Shown here: positions 25,184-32,841 of the stretch, one piece after another
How positions within the stretch are numbered: position 1 is the stretch's first letter
How the letters are laid out: the number at the start of each line of letters is the position of its first letter
Assembly (NCBI RefSeq): GCF_028858535.1
Contig: NZ_JAPMOU010000048.1
Span: 1-38,249, forward strand
Length of the DNA stretch: 38,249 bases
Reading direction: 5' to 3'
Origin: Spartinivicinus poritis
GTDB lineage: Bacteria; Pseudomonadota; Gammaproteobacteria; Pseudomonadales; Zooshikellaceae
The notes under the pieces: generated by a model
What the model was told of the DNA's origin: nothing
The model's input: only the letters and a program-made list of their open reading frames with translations
Databases searched by the model: none
Position numbers and translations under genes: made by a program

Positions 25184-25202
25184 ATGCACTAATTCAGTGC
25201 AT
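25184..25202 (+). terminator. Possible end hairpin of the gsp operon
   Basis: ATGCACT (25184-25190) pairs with AGTGCAT (25196-25202) over a five-base loop, 61 bases after gspM. No T run follows, so at most it is an RNA-stabilising hairpin or a factor-dependent stop. A second weak stem (AGCGC with GCGCT) lies at about 25152-25169. Confidence 0.3.
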
Positions 25203-25339
25203 TAATGAAGTGCAATATTTTGGGTGCTGATGTTATTACCGAAGCAGAAATGCTTGTTGATAGGATGGTGATTATCTATTGTAACTGTCTACACTATCAG
25301 CAGTGTCGAAATAGTTTTTATCATCATATTTGAAAAAAC

Positions 25340-25367
25340 TTGACAGCTTAAGGATTATCAGTAGAAT
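25340..25367 (+). promoter_or_regulatory. Sigma70 promoter of the tRNA-Val/tRNA-Asp unit
   Basis: A consensus -35 TTGACA (25340-25345) and a -10 TAGAAT (25362-25367) are separated by 16 bases. The -10 ends 14 bases before the first base of tRNA-Val, which fits a short leader start. Confidence 0.82.
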
Positions 25368-25381
25368 ACGCTTCAACTGTC

Positions 25382-25457
25382 GGGCAGATAGCTCAGCTGG
25401 GAGAGCATCGCCCTTACAAGGCGAGGGTCGGGGGTTCGAACCCCTCTCTGCCCACCA
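25382..25457 (+). tRNA. tRNA-Val (anticodon TAC)
   Basis: A 76-base cloverleaf. The acceptor GGGCAGA pairs with TCTGCCC, the D arm has AGCTCAGCTGGGAGAGC, the anticodon stem TCGCC/GGCGA holds the loop CTTACAA, the T arm reads GGGGGTTCGAACCCCT, and the CCA end is encoded. It reads GUA/GUG valine codons. Confidence 0.98.
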
Positions 25458-25552
25458 TTATCGACAGTTAGCAGTTAAAAGCTACAAAGAAAAGTTAGTG
25501 ACACTAACTAGAGTAGTAGCTCAGTTCATGATTGCTTGCTAAGTAGTCAAAT

Positions 25553-25629
25553 GGAGCGGTAGTTCAGTTGGTTAGAATACCGGCCTGTCACGCCGGGGGT
25601 CGCGGGTTCGAGTCCCGTCCGCTCCGCCA
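25553..25629 (+). tRNA. tRNA-Asp (anticodon GTC)
   Basis: A 77-base cloverleaf. The acceptor GGAGCGG pairs with CCGCTCC, the D arm has AGTTCAGTTGGTTAGAAT, the anticodon loop is CTGTCAC, the T arm reads CGGGTTCGAGTCCCG, and it ends GCCA. It is likely cotranscribed with tRNA-Val, 95 bases upstream, and followed within 115 bases by an Asp-rich mini-gene. Confidence 0.98.
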
Positions 25630-25742
25630 ACTCCTTTCTTGATACTCCTAGTATTCCTTAATTCATTAAATATACATCAGTTTGGTATATTATTTGCCTT
25701 GTGTAGTCTTAATAAAAATCAATAAAACTAGGAGTGCAACCT

Positions 25743-25829
25743 GTGGAAGACTATTTAGAAGAGTTGTTGGAGTCAAATGAGCCTGTTGAGTTTGATGACG
25801 ATGATATTGATGATGCATTTGAGTTGTAA
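25743..25829 (+). CDS. 28-residue, strongly acidic small protein
   Basis: Not recognised. The frame starts with GTG at 25743, preceded by AGGAG at a spacing of eight bases, and ends with TAA at 25829. Fourteen of 28 residues are Asp or Glu, including the run FDDDDIDDAFEL at the C-terminus. A hairpin that could end the transcript follows 25 bases later. A good ribosome site, a clean short frame and a matching terminator argue for a real product: a small acidic protein or a leader peptide. It lies 113 bases after tRNA-Asp, and seven of its codons are Asp. No membrane or secretion signal. Chance cannot be excluded for so short a frame. Confidence 0.55.
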   Translation: MEDYLEELLESNEPVEFDDDDIDDAFEL

Positions 25830-25854
25830 AGAATAGCAACACTATCGCAAGTTT

Positions 25855-25883
25855 AACTCACTGGAAAGTAAGTGAGTTTATTA
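25855..25883 (+). terminator. Candidate terminator behind the acidic mini-gene
   Basis: AACTCACT (25855-25862) pairs exactly with AGTGAGTT (25871-25878) over an eight-base loop, then TTATTAATT follows. The stem is short and AT-rich, so efficiency is uncertain. It could also form the anti-terminated structure of a leader-peptide control system. Confidence 0.45.
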
Positions 25884-26636
25884 ATTGGTCTGCTTTATGG
25901 CCGTTTTTAAAGCAGCATAGCTAGTCGGCTTTTTTATTAAGTTCTTTATTTGCTATCCCTCCTAACCTAACTTCAGTTTTGCTATTGCTTGCGGTATAGT
26001 TAAGTTTGATTAAAAATCGTACGTTTTCTCTGTTCTTGCATCCTGCATTAGTCGTTATTTGCCAAAAATCACATCGTCTTTAGAGAGTTTTTATTCTTGG
26101 GTTTTTACAAACTGTGATTGATTCTGCGGGATTGATTTGAGGTACTCGTAAGTAAAACGTTGACGTATTTTTTAATGCGCGAAGGAATTTATCTATGCTC
26201 GAATTTTGATCTAGCTAATGGTGATTCCTTCACATTAGAGGGTGTGGCAATTCAATAAAATATATGTCGAATGCAGGGTGTGCTTTTTTGATCGGTTATA
26301 GCCGCTATAAAAGCTAGCAGTCATTTGGTAACTGCTATTAATAAACAGTGAATAATAAAACCGACAGATTGAGAGCCTCGTTCATCGATGAGAAGTTGTT
26401 GTTTTATTTTTTATAAATAAACACGGCTGAAGCAGCTTGAGTTTTCAGCTTGTTTTCAGATAAGTTGATAACAAAATTAAAGATTCGATCACTAGCCCAG
26501 TAGTTTAATGAGAGAATCGAATAGCTGCGCTGACAGTATTGGGGGGAGATGACAATAGATCAACCACTTTCTATTGATCATATTTTCAGCATAAACGACA
26601 CTTAGTTACCTTGTTGTAAGGTAAAAGGAGTAGACC
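25884..26636. other. About 750 bases without a supported gene, upstream of the coiled-coil gene
   Basis: AT-rich, with several small symmetries. TTATAGC-C-GCTATAA lies at 26296-26310, a TAGCAGT/ACTGCTA stem near 26316-26338, and ATTCGAT/ATCGAAT around 26482-26521. An 18-codon frame starts at ATG 26549 behind a G-rich run, but there is no further support. The length suggests a long 5' leader or an upstream promoter with operators for the next gene. Confidence 0.5.
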
Positions 26637-27950
26637 TTGGGACACAAATCCTTTGAAGAAGCCATCATGTTCTTTAATAGTCATGGACTCTGTAAGCAAA
26701 TGCTATATTCAGAGTTTGATGCTATTTTGGATGGCATCGTGTTAGTGCAGGAGTTTGCTTCACAAACGGTTAAAGGCGCTTATGTCAGAGTAGCCCCTTC
26801 TTTAACTATTCAGTCTGTTGTGTTGTTTTATTTAACCTTCAACGAAGAAGGTCGAGCTGATTGTAAATGGAATATTCCAGTTCAGCATATGGCAGAAGTA
26901 GCTGGAAGAGGTCCTGATTTGGGAGATGGACATATCCGTATTGCTTGTCGTACTCAATGTCCGGTGAGCTGGCATCAGCGATTATTATGGGACCCCAAGC
27001 CATCAGCGATTAATGAGTTGGTATTAATTAAGGCTGCACTTAAAAGAAATAAACTACGGTTCTACGAAGACTATGTAGAGCCATCGGCCCCTCAGCCACC
27101 ACAACAAAAACCAGTAGCTAAGCAGCCGTCATCAGTGCAAGGTTACCAACAACAATTGCAAGCATTACGTGATCAATTGGATCAACGTATTCAAAACCAA
27201 CAGCTTAAGCATGAAAATAGTGTAGCGAAGCTTGATTTAGAACTAATGGAATTAAAGTCGCAACTAAAAAAAGCTGAGCATGAGGCAAAACAGTATAGAC
27301 AGCAGTTAGTTCAAAAGAATCAAGAATATCAAACTAGCCGCAAAGAAATGACGCGGTTGCTCCAAGATATTGAGGCACAAAACCAAAATCGTTTGGCTGA
27401 CCTGAAAGAGTCGATCACAAAAAAAGTAGAGGCTAAGTATCGTACTCAACTTAATGAGCTACGTGATTTAGTCAAAGCAAAAGATGTTGAAATTAGCTAT
27501 TTAGAAGATATTGATAAGCAGCAACAGTTAGAGCTTGAAAGGTTGCAACAAGAAAATAAACAACTAAAAATCACCCACCCTGGTGATGTATTAGCTCAAT
27601 TGGCAGCTAAAGGTGTTATGTTTATGGCCTATCACCCAGGGGTGGGTCATGTGACTATTCCAGTTAAAGATGTTGATGAGTATTTAGCAGATAATATTGC
27701 TTATGTAGCCAAGCGTTGTTTTGTATCGAAAGAGCATTATTTGAGTTGGCGCAGGCATTATGAGAATGCAACTTGTGATGCAACGGTTAATGGCAAGCGC
27801 TGTGGTCAACCCATTGCTAGGGTTGAGGTACCCAGAGAGTATGAGGTAGACAAGTCAAGCATGTGTGTCGATCACCAGAAAACAGAAAAAGATGAAAAAG
27901 GTGAACAGATAGAAAGTGGCCAACCTCCTCAGCTAAAAGTATCGCGATAA
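26637..27950 (+). CDS. Conserved hypothetical coiled-coil protein with C-terminal Cys/His motif
   Basis: A protein of 437 residues with no certain family. The start is a TTG at 26637 with a strong AGGAG six bases upstream; the first in-frame ATG is at codon 11 and lacks a site. Residues 1-145 form a globular domain (SFEEAIMFFNSHG, then KWNIPVQHMAEVAGRGPDLGDG). A Pro/Gln linker (about 148-165) follows, then a long coiled coil (about 168-318) rich in Gln, Lys and Glu. The C-terminal domain begins DVLAQLAAKGVMFMAYHPGVGHVTIP and ends with a C-x8-C-x20-C-x2-H pattern (about 383-416) that could bind zinc. The layout suggests a scaffold or a nucleoid/partition-type protein, but that is only shape-based. 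A strong terminator follows. Confidence 0.85.
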   Translation: MGHKSFEEAIMFFNSHGLCKQMLYSEFDAILDGIVLVQEFASQTVKGAYVRVAPSLTIQSVVLFYLTFNEEGRADCKWNIPVQHMAEVAGRGPDLGDGHIRIACRTQCPVSWHQRLLWDPKPSAINELVLIKAALKRNKLRFYEDYVEPSAPQPPQQKPVAKQPSSVQGYQQQLQALRDQLDQRIQNQQLKHENSVAKLDLELMELKSQLKKAEHEAKQYRQQLVQKNQEYQTSRKEMTRLLQDIEAQNQNRLADLKESITKKVEAKYRTQLNELRDLVKAKDVEISYLEDIDKQQQLELERLQQENKQLKITHPGDVLAQLAAKGVMFMAYHPGVGHVTIPVKDVDEYLADNIAYVAKRCFVSKEHYLSWRRHYENATCDATVNGKRCGQPIARVEVPREYEVDKSSMCVDHQKTEKDEKGEQIESGQPPQLKVSR

Positions 27951-27969
27951 GCTCAATAAGTCTGAAAAA

Positions 27970-27997
27970 TTTATGAATACCTGCTGGTATTCATAAA
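27970..27997. repeat. Perfect 12-bp hairpin after the coiled-coil gene
   Basis: TTTATGAATACC (27970-27981) and GGTATTCATAAA (27986-27997) form a perfect stem with a four-base loop, 20 bases past the stop codon. On the plus strand no T run follows; on the minus strand TTTTT does. It precedes the main terminator and may be an RNA-stabilising or secondary terminating element. Confidence 0.6.
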
Positions 27998-28003
27998 ACA
28001 CTA

Positions 28004-28050
28004 AACGGTGAAAGTGCTGAACTAATAAAGTGCTTTCATCGTTTTTTTTT
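28004..28050 (+). terminator. Rho-independent terminator of the coiled-coil gene
   Basis: AACGGTGAAAG pairs with CTTTCATCGTT, with one G-U pair, over a loop with further weak pairing. Nine T (28042-28050) follow directly. It is the strongest terminator in the window and ends the transcript started upstream of 26637. Confidence 0.82.
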
Positions 28051-28181
28051 GCCTGAACTAACAGTCTCACTGCCTTATAAAGTTCCTCTAGATAGCATTA
28101 ATTCTATTCAACTACTACAGTAAAAAAGTATAAAATACCGCTATTGGTGTGTATGCAATACTTACTAAAACTGGAGTATTT

Positions 28182-29162
28182 ATGAGTGATCAATGGCAGG
28201 CACTGACTACAACAGTTGCTAAACCACAACTACAAGCTGTTAATTACCCGCTATTTGAGCAAATGAATGTACAGGTGAGCATATTAAGACTAGATGCAGT
28301 GCACTCATTATTGTCTGGGAATAAATGGTATAAATTAAAGAATAATTTGCAGATAGCTTTACAGCAAGGTTATCAATCTCTGGCGAGTTTTGGTGGTGCT
28401 CATTCTAATCATATTCATGCTCTAGCGGCAGCAGGTAAATTACTAAAAACAAGAACAGTAGGTTTTATTCGTGGATATGTTAGTCAGCCGCTTACCCCAA
28501 CGCTACTTGATGCCGCTGAGTGGGGGATGCAACTTCATTATTTAAATCGGCTCGATTATCAACGCCGTTATGAACAGGAATATTGGCAAGAGTTAATGGC
28601 GTATTTTTCATTGGCTAAGCCTGTATACTGGATTCCTGAAGGTGGTTCTAATTTACCGGGTGTGCAGGGTTGCCAGGATATATTGCTTGAAGTTCCAAGC
28701 TATCAGCAGTTTGACACGATTGTGGCCGCTTGTGGAACGGGGGCGACATTAGCGGGAATTATCTCGGTAGCAAAGCCTCACCAGAAGGTGCTGGGAGTGC
28801 CAGTATTAAAAGCAGAGCAGTGGCTGCAGCAAGCAATTCAAGATTGGTTGACTAAGCTGGATACCCAAGGAGCCCAGTGGCAGTTGCTTAGCAATTTTCA
28901 TGAAGGAGGTTATGCAAAACTATCAGCAGAGCTAGTGGCATTTATGGATAATTTTACTCAAACCACCAATATTCCTTTAGACCCTGTTTATACAGCCAAA
29001 ATGATGAAAGCGGTGGTAGAGGAGGTTAAAAATAAAAAAATAGCCAGTGGTAGTCGTGTTTTGGTGGTGCATACTGGTGGCTTACAAGGTTGCCGAGGAA
29101 TGGAGCAGCAGGTTGCTCAAACGCTGCATCAGGTCTCAGGAAATTCTCATAAATCCCAGTGA
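28182..29162 (+). CDS. PLP-dependent D-cysteine desulfhydrase / ACC deaminase family enzyme
   Basis: A soluble fold-type II PLP enzyme of 326 residues. The start is the ATG at 28182 with GGAG five bases upstream; a GTG at 28149 has no such site. The PLP Lys lies in SGNKWYKLKNN near residue 45, and SFGGAHSNHIHALA near 70 is the characteristic substrate loop. EGGSNLPGVQGC near 155, ACGTGATLAGI near 180 and the closing HTGGLQG near 299 complete the family pattern. Members deaminate ACC or break D-cysteine into pyruvate, ammonia and sulfide. Which one applies cannot be decided by eye, and D-cysteine activity is more common in proteobacteria. It is a single gene between two other transcription units. 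Confidence 0.88.
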   Translation: MSDQWQALTTTVAKPQLQAVNYPLFEQMNVQVSILRLDAVHSLLSGNKWYKLKNNLQIALQQGYQSLASFGGAHSNHIHALAAAGKLLKTRTVGFIRGYVSQPLTPTLLDAAEWGMQLHYLNRLDYQRRYEQEYWQELMAYFSLAKPVYWIPEGGSNLPGVQGCQDILLEVPSYQQFDTIVAACGTGATLAGIISVAKPHQKVLGVPVLKAEQWLQQAIQDWLTKLDTQGAQWQLLSNFHEGGYAKLSAELVAFMDNFTQTTNIPLDPVYTAKMMKAVVEEVKNKKIASGSRVLVVHTGGLQGCRGMEQQVAQTLHQVSGNSHKSQ

Positions 29163-29203
29163 AATATCCAGGCTAGGGCCTGTTAACACTCTTTGAATCA
29201 CCA

Positions 29204-30148
29204 CTATTTTTTTGCTCTCCGTAACCAGTCATCAGGCACCAGAAAAAAGCGAAGAGTCTCTTGCCAAAATTGATGATTGCTTGAGCCACTGGCAATTAAC
29301 AAGGGGTAGGGGTAAGCGCTGGTTGTAAAGTGTTGGGTGGCATAGTGACTAAGTGCTGCTGAAGAAAACAGCCGATGTTGTACAGTACTTGTAGTGTTGC
29401 TAAAAGGCGATAGCCATTCATGTTTAGCCAGCACCACAAATTCATCAGTTAGTTGCTTGTGGTCAATAAATTCTGACAGCTGGGAAGAGGTTAGCCAATA
29501 ACCCGTTAAGTGGTTTGTATAAGCATGTTCAGGAGCAGGGCAGTGAGCGGCAAAAGGGTAAAATAAATAGCCTTGTAATAAAATCTCAGCAGTTACAGGA
29601 AATAGCTGGCGTTCTTGTAGTAAGGTTTGTCCTTCAATTGATTGGCTTAGACGCCCTTGTTTATTTATTAATTTATTGACTTTTAAATCCAGCCGGTCTT
29701 TTAAGCCTGGCCCAACCCAGCAAGACCAAGGGGAGACGTTTTCTTGTGAGTGACAAGGTAGTCCTAAATAATATTTAACAGCTAGTTCTCGATGAAATAG
29801 CTGATCTGATGAGCTAGCCCGATAAATTAAATCAAACTCACCTAATGTGCCCTTGCTGGATTTAATCTGTAGATTAGTAGCACATAGTTTGCTGCCTAAT
29901 TTTTCAGCTAATAAATAGTACCAGAGAGTCTCATAATAAATACCCAATAAGTGACTTTTTCTAGAAGCTAAACGTTCAGTCAAGTTTTTTAAGTCATGTT
30001 GATTGACAGTAAATTGAGCATGTTGATGGAGAGGGCTGGTTAACCAATAACCTGTAGGTAAATAATGTAAATCCAATAAAACTGGGCTGTTTGCTATCCA
30101 ATTCAGGTCACGTTCTAGCTGATCAAGTGATAACTGTAGGGTTGTCAT
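29204..30148 (-). CDS. DUF1853 family protein
   Basis: A protein of 314 residues. The family pattern is visible: LERDLNWIANSPVLLDL at the N-terminus, then SHLLGIYYETLWYYLLAEKL near residue 65. The nuclease-like core GTLGEFDLIYR near 103 and the LAVKYYLGLP segment near 125 follow, and C-terminally HEWLSPFSN near 235 and LLIASG near 283. The Glu/Asp and Glu/Lys arrangement of the core recalls restriction-nuclease folds, but the function of the family is not known to me. It diverges from nadK, next to which I recall it lying in Pseudomonas. Confidence 0.85.
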   Translation of the reverse strand: MTTLQLSLDQLERDLNWIANSPVLLDLHYLPTGYWLTSPLHQHAQFTVNQHDLKNLTERLASRKSHLLGIYYETLWYYLLAEKLGSKLCATNLQIKSSKGTLGEFDLIYRASSSDQLFHRELAVKYYLGLPCHSQENVSPWSCWVGPGLKDRLDLKVNKLINKQGRLSQSIEGQTLLQERQLFPVTAEILLQGYLFYPFAAHCPAPEHAYTNHLTGYWLTSSQLSEFIDHKQLTDEFVVLAKHEWLSPFSNTTSTVQHRLFSSAALSHYATQHFTTSAYPYPLLIASGSSNHQFWQETLRFFLVPDDWLRRAKK

Positions 30149-30439
30149 AAAACATTTAGTTAGCAGTTGGATGTTAGTGTGAGTCGCCGATAATCAGTTG
30201 GCTCTATGTCATTATACCGAATGAAAATCAGATCAATGTGTACTCAGTGTTGTTGCCTTTCGACAGGCCACTAGCACGCCTTCAAACCAACGCCTTGATT
30301 GCGAATTTACCAAAAGACCATAGACTGTAAACAATTATTAGAGGTGCTCTAAAGATATTGGTTATAATAGGGCTTGGTCTGACATACATTTTATGTCTAG
30401 CTCTTCATTCAGCTACCATTACTACGCTTATTTTATACT
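30149..30439. other. Divergent spacer between the DUF1853 gene and nadK
   Basis: A 291-base gap. TATAAT occurs at 30363-30368, a good -10 for nadK 72 bases before its ATG, but no -35 lies at the right distance; TTATTA at 30335-30340 is too far. No gene, repeat or strong hairpin is seen. Confidence 0.4.
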
Positions 30440-31321
30440 ATGGAGCAATTTAGAAACATTGGGGTCATCGGTCGTTTAGGGTCTGCTAGGGTTGTTGATA
30501 CCTTAAAGCAGCTAAAACGCTTTTTATTAAGCCGTGGCTGTCATGTCATCCTAGATCAAGAACTTGCAGAATTGCTACCGGGCCACCGGCTACAAACTTG
30601 TACGCCTAAAATGATGGGAGAGATCTGCGATCTTGTGATTGTGATTGGTGGTGATGGCAGCCTGTTAGGTGCGGCGAGAGCGCTGGCAAAGTCACAAGTA
30701 CCCGTAGTAGGCGTTAATCGAGGCCGACTGGGCTTTTTAACCGATATCTCTCCAGATGAAATTGAGGCTAGAGTGGGAGAGGTTTTAGATGGCAAATACA
30801 TTATTGAAAGCCGTTTTTTGTTAGAAGCAATAGTTAAGCGCGATGGTGTGCCTATTGGACAAGCTGATGCACTAAATGATGTGGTGCTGCATCCGGGTAA
30901 AGCAACCCGAATGATTGAGTTTGAGCTGTATATTGAAGGGCAGTTTGTTTATAGCCAACGATCTGATGGATTAATTATTGCTACACCGACAGGGTCTACA
31001 GCTTATTCATTATCGGGTGGTGGGCCTATAATGCACCCCAAGCTTGATGCCATTGTATTAGTACCCATGTTTCCTCACACCTTGAGTAGTCGACCAGTAG
31101 TCATTGATGGTAATAGTGAAATTAAAATCATCATCAGCAGTCAGATTGGTACCTACCCGCAGGTTAGCTGTGATGGACAGGTGAACATTCCTGCTGCACC
31201 GGGTGATACTGTCACTATTTATAAAAAGCCACAAAAGCTAAAGCTTATTCACCCTTTAAACCATAATTATTATGAAGTCTGCCGCAACAAGCTGGGTTGG
31301 GGTAATCGGTTAGATCAATGA
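30440..31321 (+). CDS. nadK: NAD kinase
   Basis: A cytoplasmic enzyme of 293 residues that phosphorylates NAD to NADP with ATP or polyphosphate. The motif GGDGSLLGAAR near residue 72 carries the catalytic Asp, and NRGRLGFLTDI near 95 and NDVVLHPGK near 147 follow. DGLIIATPTGSTAYSLSGGGPI near 175-196 is the NAD-binding signature, and VSCDGQ near 245 is also present. Length and all key residues match the standard bacterial enzyme. The gene is followed 14 bases later by the phosphatase gene and is probably cotranscribed with it. Confidence 0.97.
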   Translation: MEQFRNIGVIGRLGSARVVDTLKQLKRFLLSRGCHVILDQELAELLPGHRLQTCTPKMMGEICDLVIVIGGDGSLLGAARALAKSQVPVVGVNRGRLGFLTDISPDEIEARVGEVLDGKYIIESRFLLEAIVKRDGVPIGQADALNDVVLHPGKATRMIEFELYIEGQFVYSQRSDGLIIATPTGSTAYSLSGGGPIMHPKLDAIVLVPMFPHTLSSRPVVIDGNSEIKIIISSQIGTYPQVSCDGQVNIPAAPGDTVTIYKKPQKLKLIHPLNHNYYEVCRNKLGWGNRLDQ

Positions 31322-31335
31322 GAGCGATGTAAGTG

Positions 31336-32319
31336 ATGTTACCTCAGCAAGGTTATGATGTAATTGGCGATGTGCATGGCTGTGCCATTGCACTAAAAAT
31401 GCTGCTTGAGCAGCTAGGCTACAGCAAAAAGCGTGGAGTTTGGCAGCATAAAAGCCGACAGGCGGTGTTTGTTGGGGATATCGTTGATCGTGGCCCCAGA
31501 ATACGTGAGTCATTACATATTGTGCATGATATGGTAGACCAAGCGGGTGCACAGATTGTAATGGGAAATCATGAGTTTAATGCATTGGGCTATTTTACGC
31601 CTATGCCAGCGAGTTCTGGCAGAAGTTACTTGCGTGAGCGAACAGCTCGTCATACTCGTATTATTCAGGAAACTCTGGATCAGTTTGCTAATCATCCTCA
31701 AGATTGGCGAGACTTTTTAGCCTGGTTTAAAGCCATGCCATTATTTCTAGAGCTTGAAGAGTTTCGTGTGGTACATGCTTGCTGGGATCAGTCACTGATT
31801 GATGAATATTTGAAACAATATGGCCACAATCGACTAACGGATGAAGGCTTGCTCCAAACCATGGATCGTCACGCGCTACCAGGGCGTATGATTAACCGAC
31901 TGATGCGGGGTATTAATTTACCACTACCTGACGGCATTATTATGCGTGCAAAAGATGGCTATGAACGACATGTGTTCCGTGCTGATTTCTGGACGAAATC
32001 ACCTACCTATTATCAGGATGTGGTGTTTCAGCCAGATCCATTACCACCAGAAGTAGCCACCCGCAAATTACCCGCAGAACAAAAGGCAAAGCTCTGTTAT
32101 TACAGCTCCCAGGAAAAGCCTCTGTTTATCGGTCATTATTGGCGAATGGGGGATCCGAAACCCATTAAGCCTAATATTGCCTGCTTGGATTACAGTGCAG
32201 TTAAGTACGGAAAACTAGTCGCCTATCGCTTTAATGGTGAGCAACAGTTGCAGGCTAAAAACTTTGTTTGGGTAAATGTTGAGCAAAAGGCGCCATTTAC
32301 CACCACCCTCAATTTTTAG
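31336..32319 (+). CDS. Metallophosphoesterase (PPP-like)
   Basis: A soluble protein of 327 residues; the start is ATG 31336 (a GTG at 31333 is adjacent). Metal-binding motifs are in order: GDVHGCA near residue 11, VGDIVDRGPR near 45 and GNHEFNA near 77, with a later HACWDQS near 150 and GHYWRMGDP near 263. These match the calcineurin-like, Ser/Thr phosphatase-related group that includes PrpE and diadenosine tetraphosphatases. Substrates could be phosphoproteins or dinucleoside polyphosphates. It follows nadK in the same direction. A mobile-element-like repeat lies 25 bases after its stop. Confidence 0.9.
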   Translation: MLPQQGYDVIGDVHGCAIALKMLLEQLGYSKKRGVWQHKSRQAVFVGDIVDRGPRIRESLHIVHDMVDQAGAQIVMGNHEFNALGYFTPMPASSGRSYLRERTARHTRIIQETLDQFANHPQDWRDFLAWFKAMPLFLELEEFRVVHACWDQSLIDEYLKQYGHNRLTDEGLLQTMDRHALPGRMINRLMRGINLPLPDGIIMRAKDGYERHVFRADFWTKSPTYYQDVVFQPDPLPPEVATRKLPAEQKAKLCYYSSQEKPLFIGHYWRMGDPKPIKPNIACLDYSAVKYGKLVAYRFNGEQQLQAKNFVWVNVEQKAPFTTTLNF

Positions 32320-32344
32320 TATTAGAGGTGACCATTACCAACTA

Positions 32345-32480
32345 GGTTGTCGCAAAAGGCTATGAGCGAAGCAAAGGCAAGGCAAAAATCGGCGAAAAGG
32401 CGGAGTTTATACTTAATAAATGAGCACTTTGAGCCAATTTTTAACGCTGTATTTGCAAGCGCAGTAGTTTTGCGACAGCC
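32345..32480. mobile_element. MITE-like element 1, 136 bp
   Basis: GGTTGTCGCAAAA (32345-32357) and TTTTGCGACAGCC (32468-32480) are terminal inverted repeats with one mismatch. The body has no gene. The same ends, with the core CTGTCGCAAAA, bound a second element at 33725. The termini resemble those of IS5-type elements. A clear target-site duplication is not visible. Confidence 0.7.
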
Positions 32481-32581
32481 TCCAACAGGGCTAAACGATG
32501 CCTTCAGAATAGGTTATGATTAGCAACATAATAAGGGACGTGCATGTCCCTCAGTGACATTAGCCTAGATGTGATTAACCC

Positions 32582-32827
32582 ATGCAGTTTGAAAAATTAA
32601 TTAGCCAGATTACCCCTGATATTTATCAAAACTTAAAACAAGCGGTAGAAATTGGTCGCTGGCCTAATGGTCAGAGTTTGACCAGTGAGCAGCGTGAGCT
32701 GTCATTGCAGGCAGTTATCGCGTACGAAGCCAAGCACTTACCTGAAGACCAACGGACGGGGTTTATACCTGTCGCGTGCAAGAGCCAGCAATCTGCAAGT
32801 GCTGACACGATCAAAATCACCCAGTAA
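32582..32827 (+). CDS. YeaC-like DUF1315 family protein
   Basis: A protein of 81 residues. The opening segment ISQITPDIYQNLKQAVEIGRWPNGQSLTSEQRELSLQAVIAYEAKHLPE follows the DUF1315 pattern closely (Met/Ile-Thr-Pro-x-x-Tyr, then AVE-G-WP-G-LT-EQ), and the tail is variable. The function of the family is not established. It is usually found next to the DUF2797 gene, and the same is true here, with 14 bases between them. Confidence 0.9.
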   Translation: MQFEKLISQITPDIYQNLKQAVEIGRWPNGQSLTSEQRELSLQAVIAYEAKHLPEDQRTGFIPVACKSQQSASADTIKITQ

Positions 32828-32841
32828 GGTATCATAGCCAA

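Noticed and set aside
25330-25542. 70-codon frame across tRNA-Val
   Set aside because: It covers the promoter and the whole tRNA; the reading frame is a by-product of the tRNA sequence.
25553-25629. tRNA-Asp as an integration site for a genomic island
   Set aside because: No integrase follows, and no repeat of the tRNA 3' end was noticed downstream.
26549-26605. 18-codon frame before the coiled-coil gene
   Set aside because: The G-rich run is too close to the ATG to be a normal ribosome site, and the peptide has no feature. A leader peptide is possible but unsupported.
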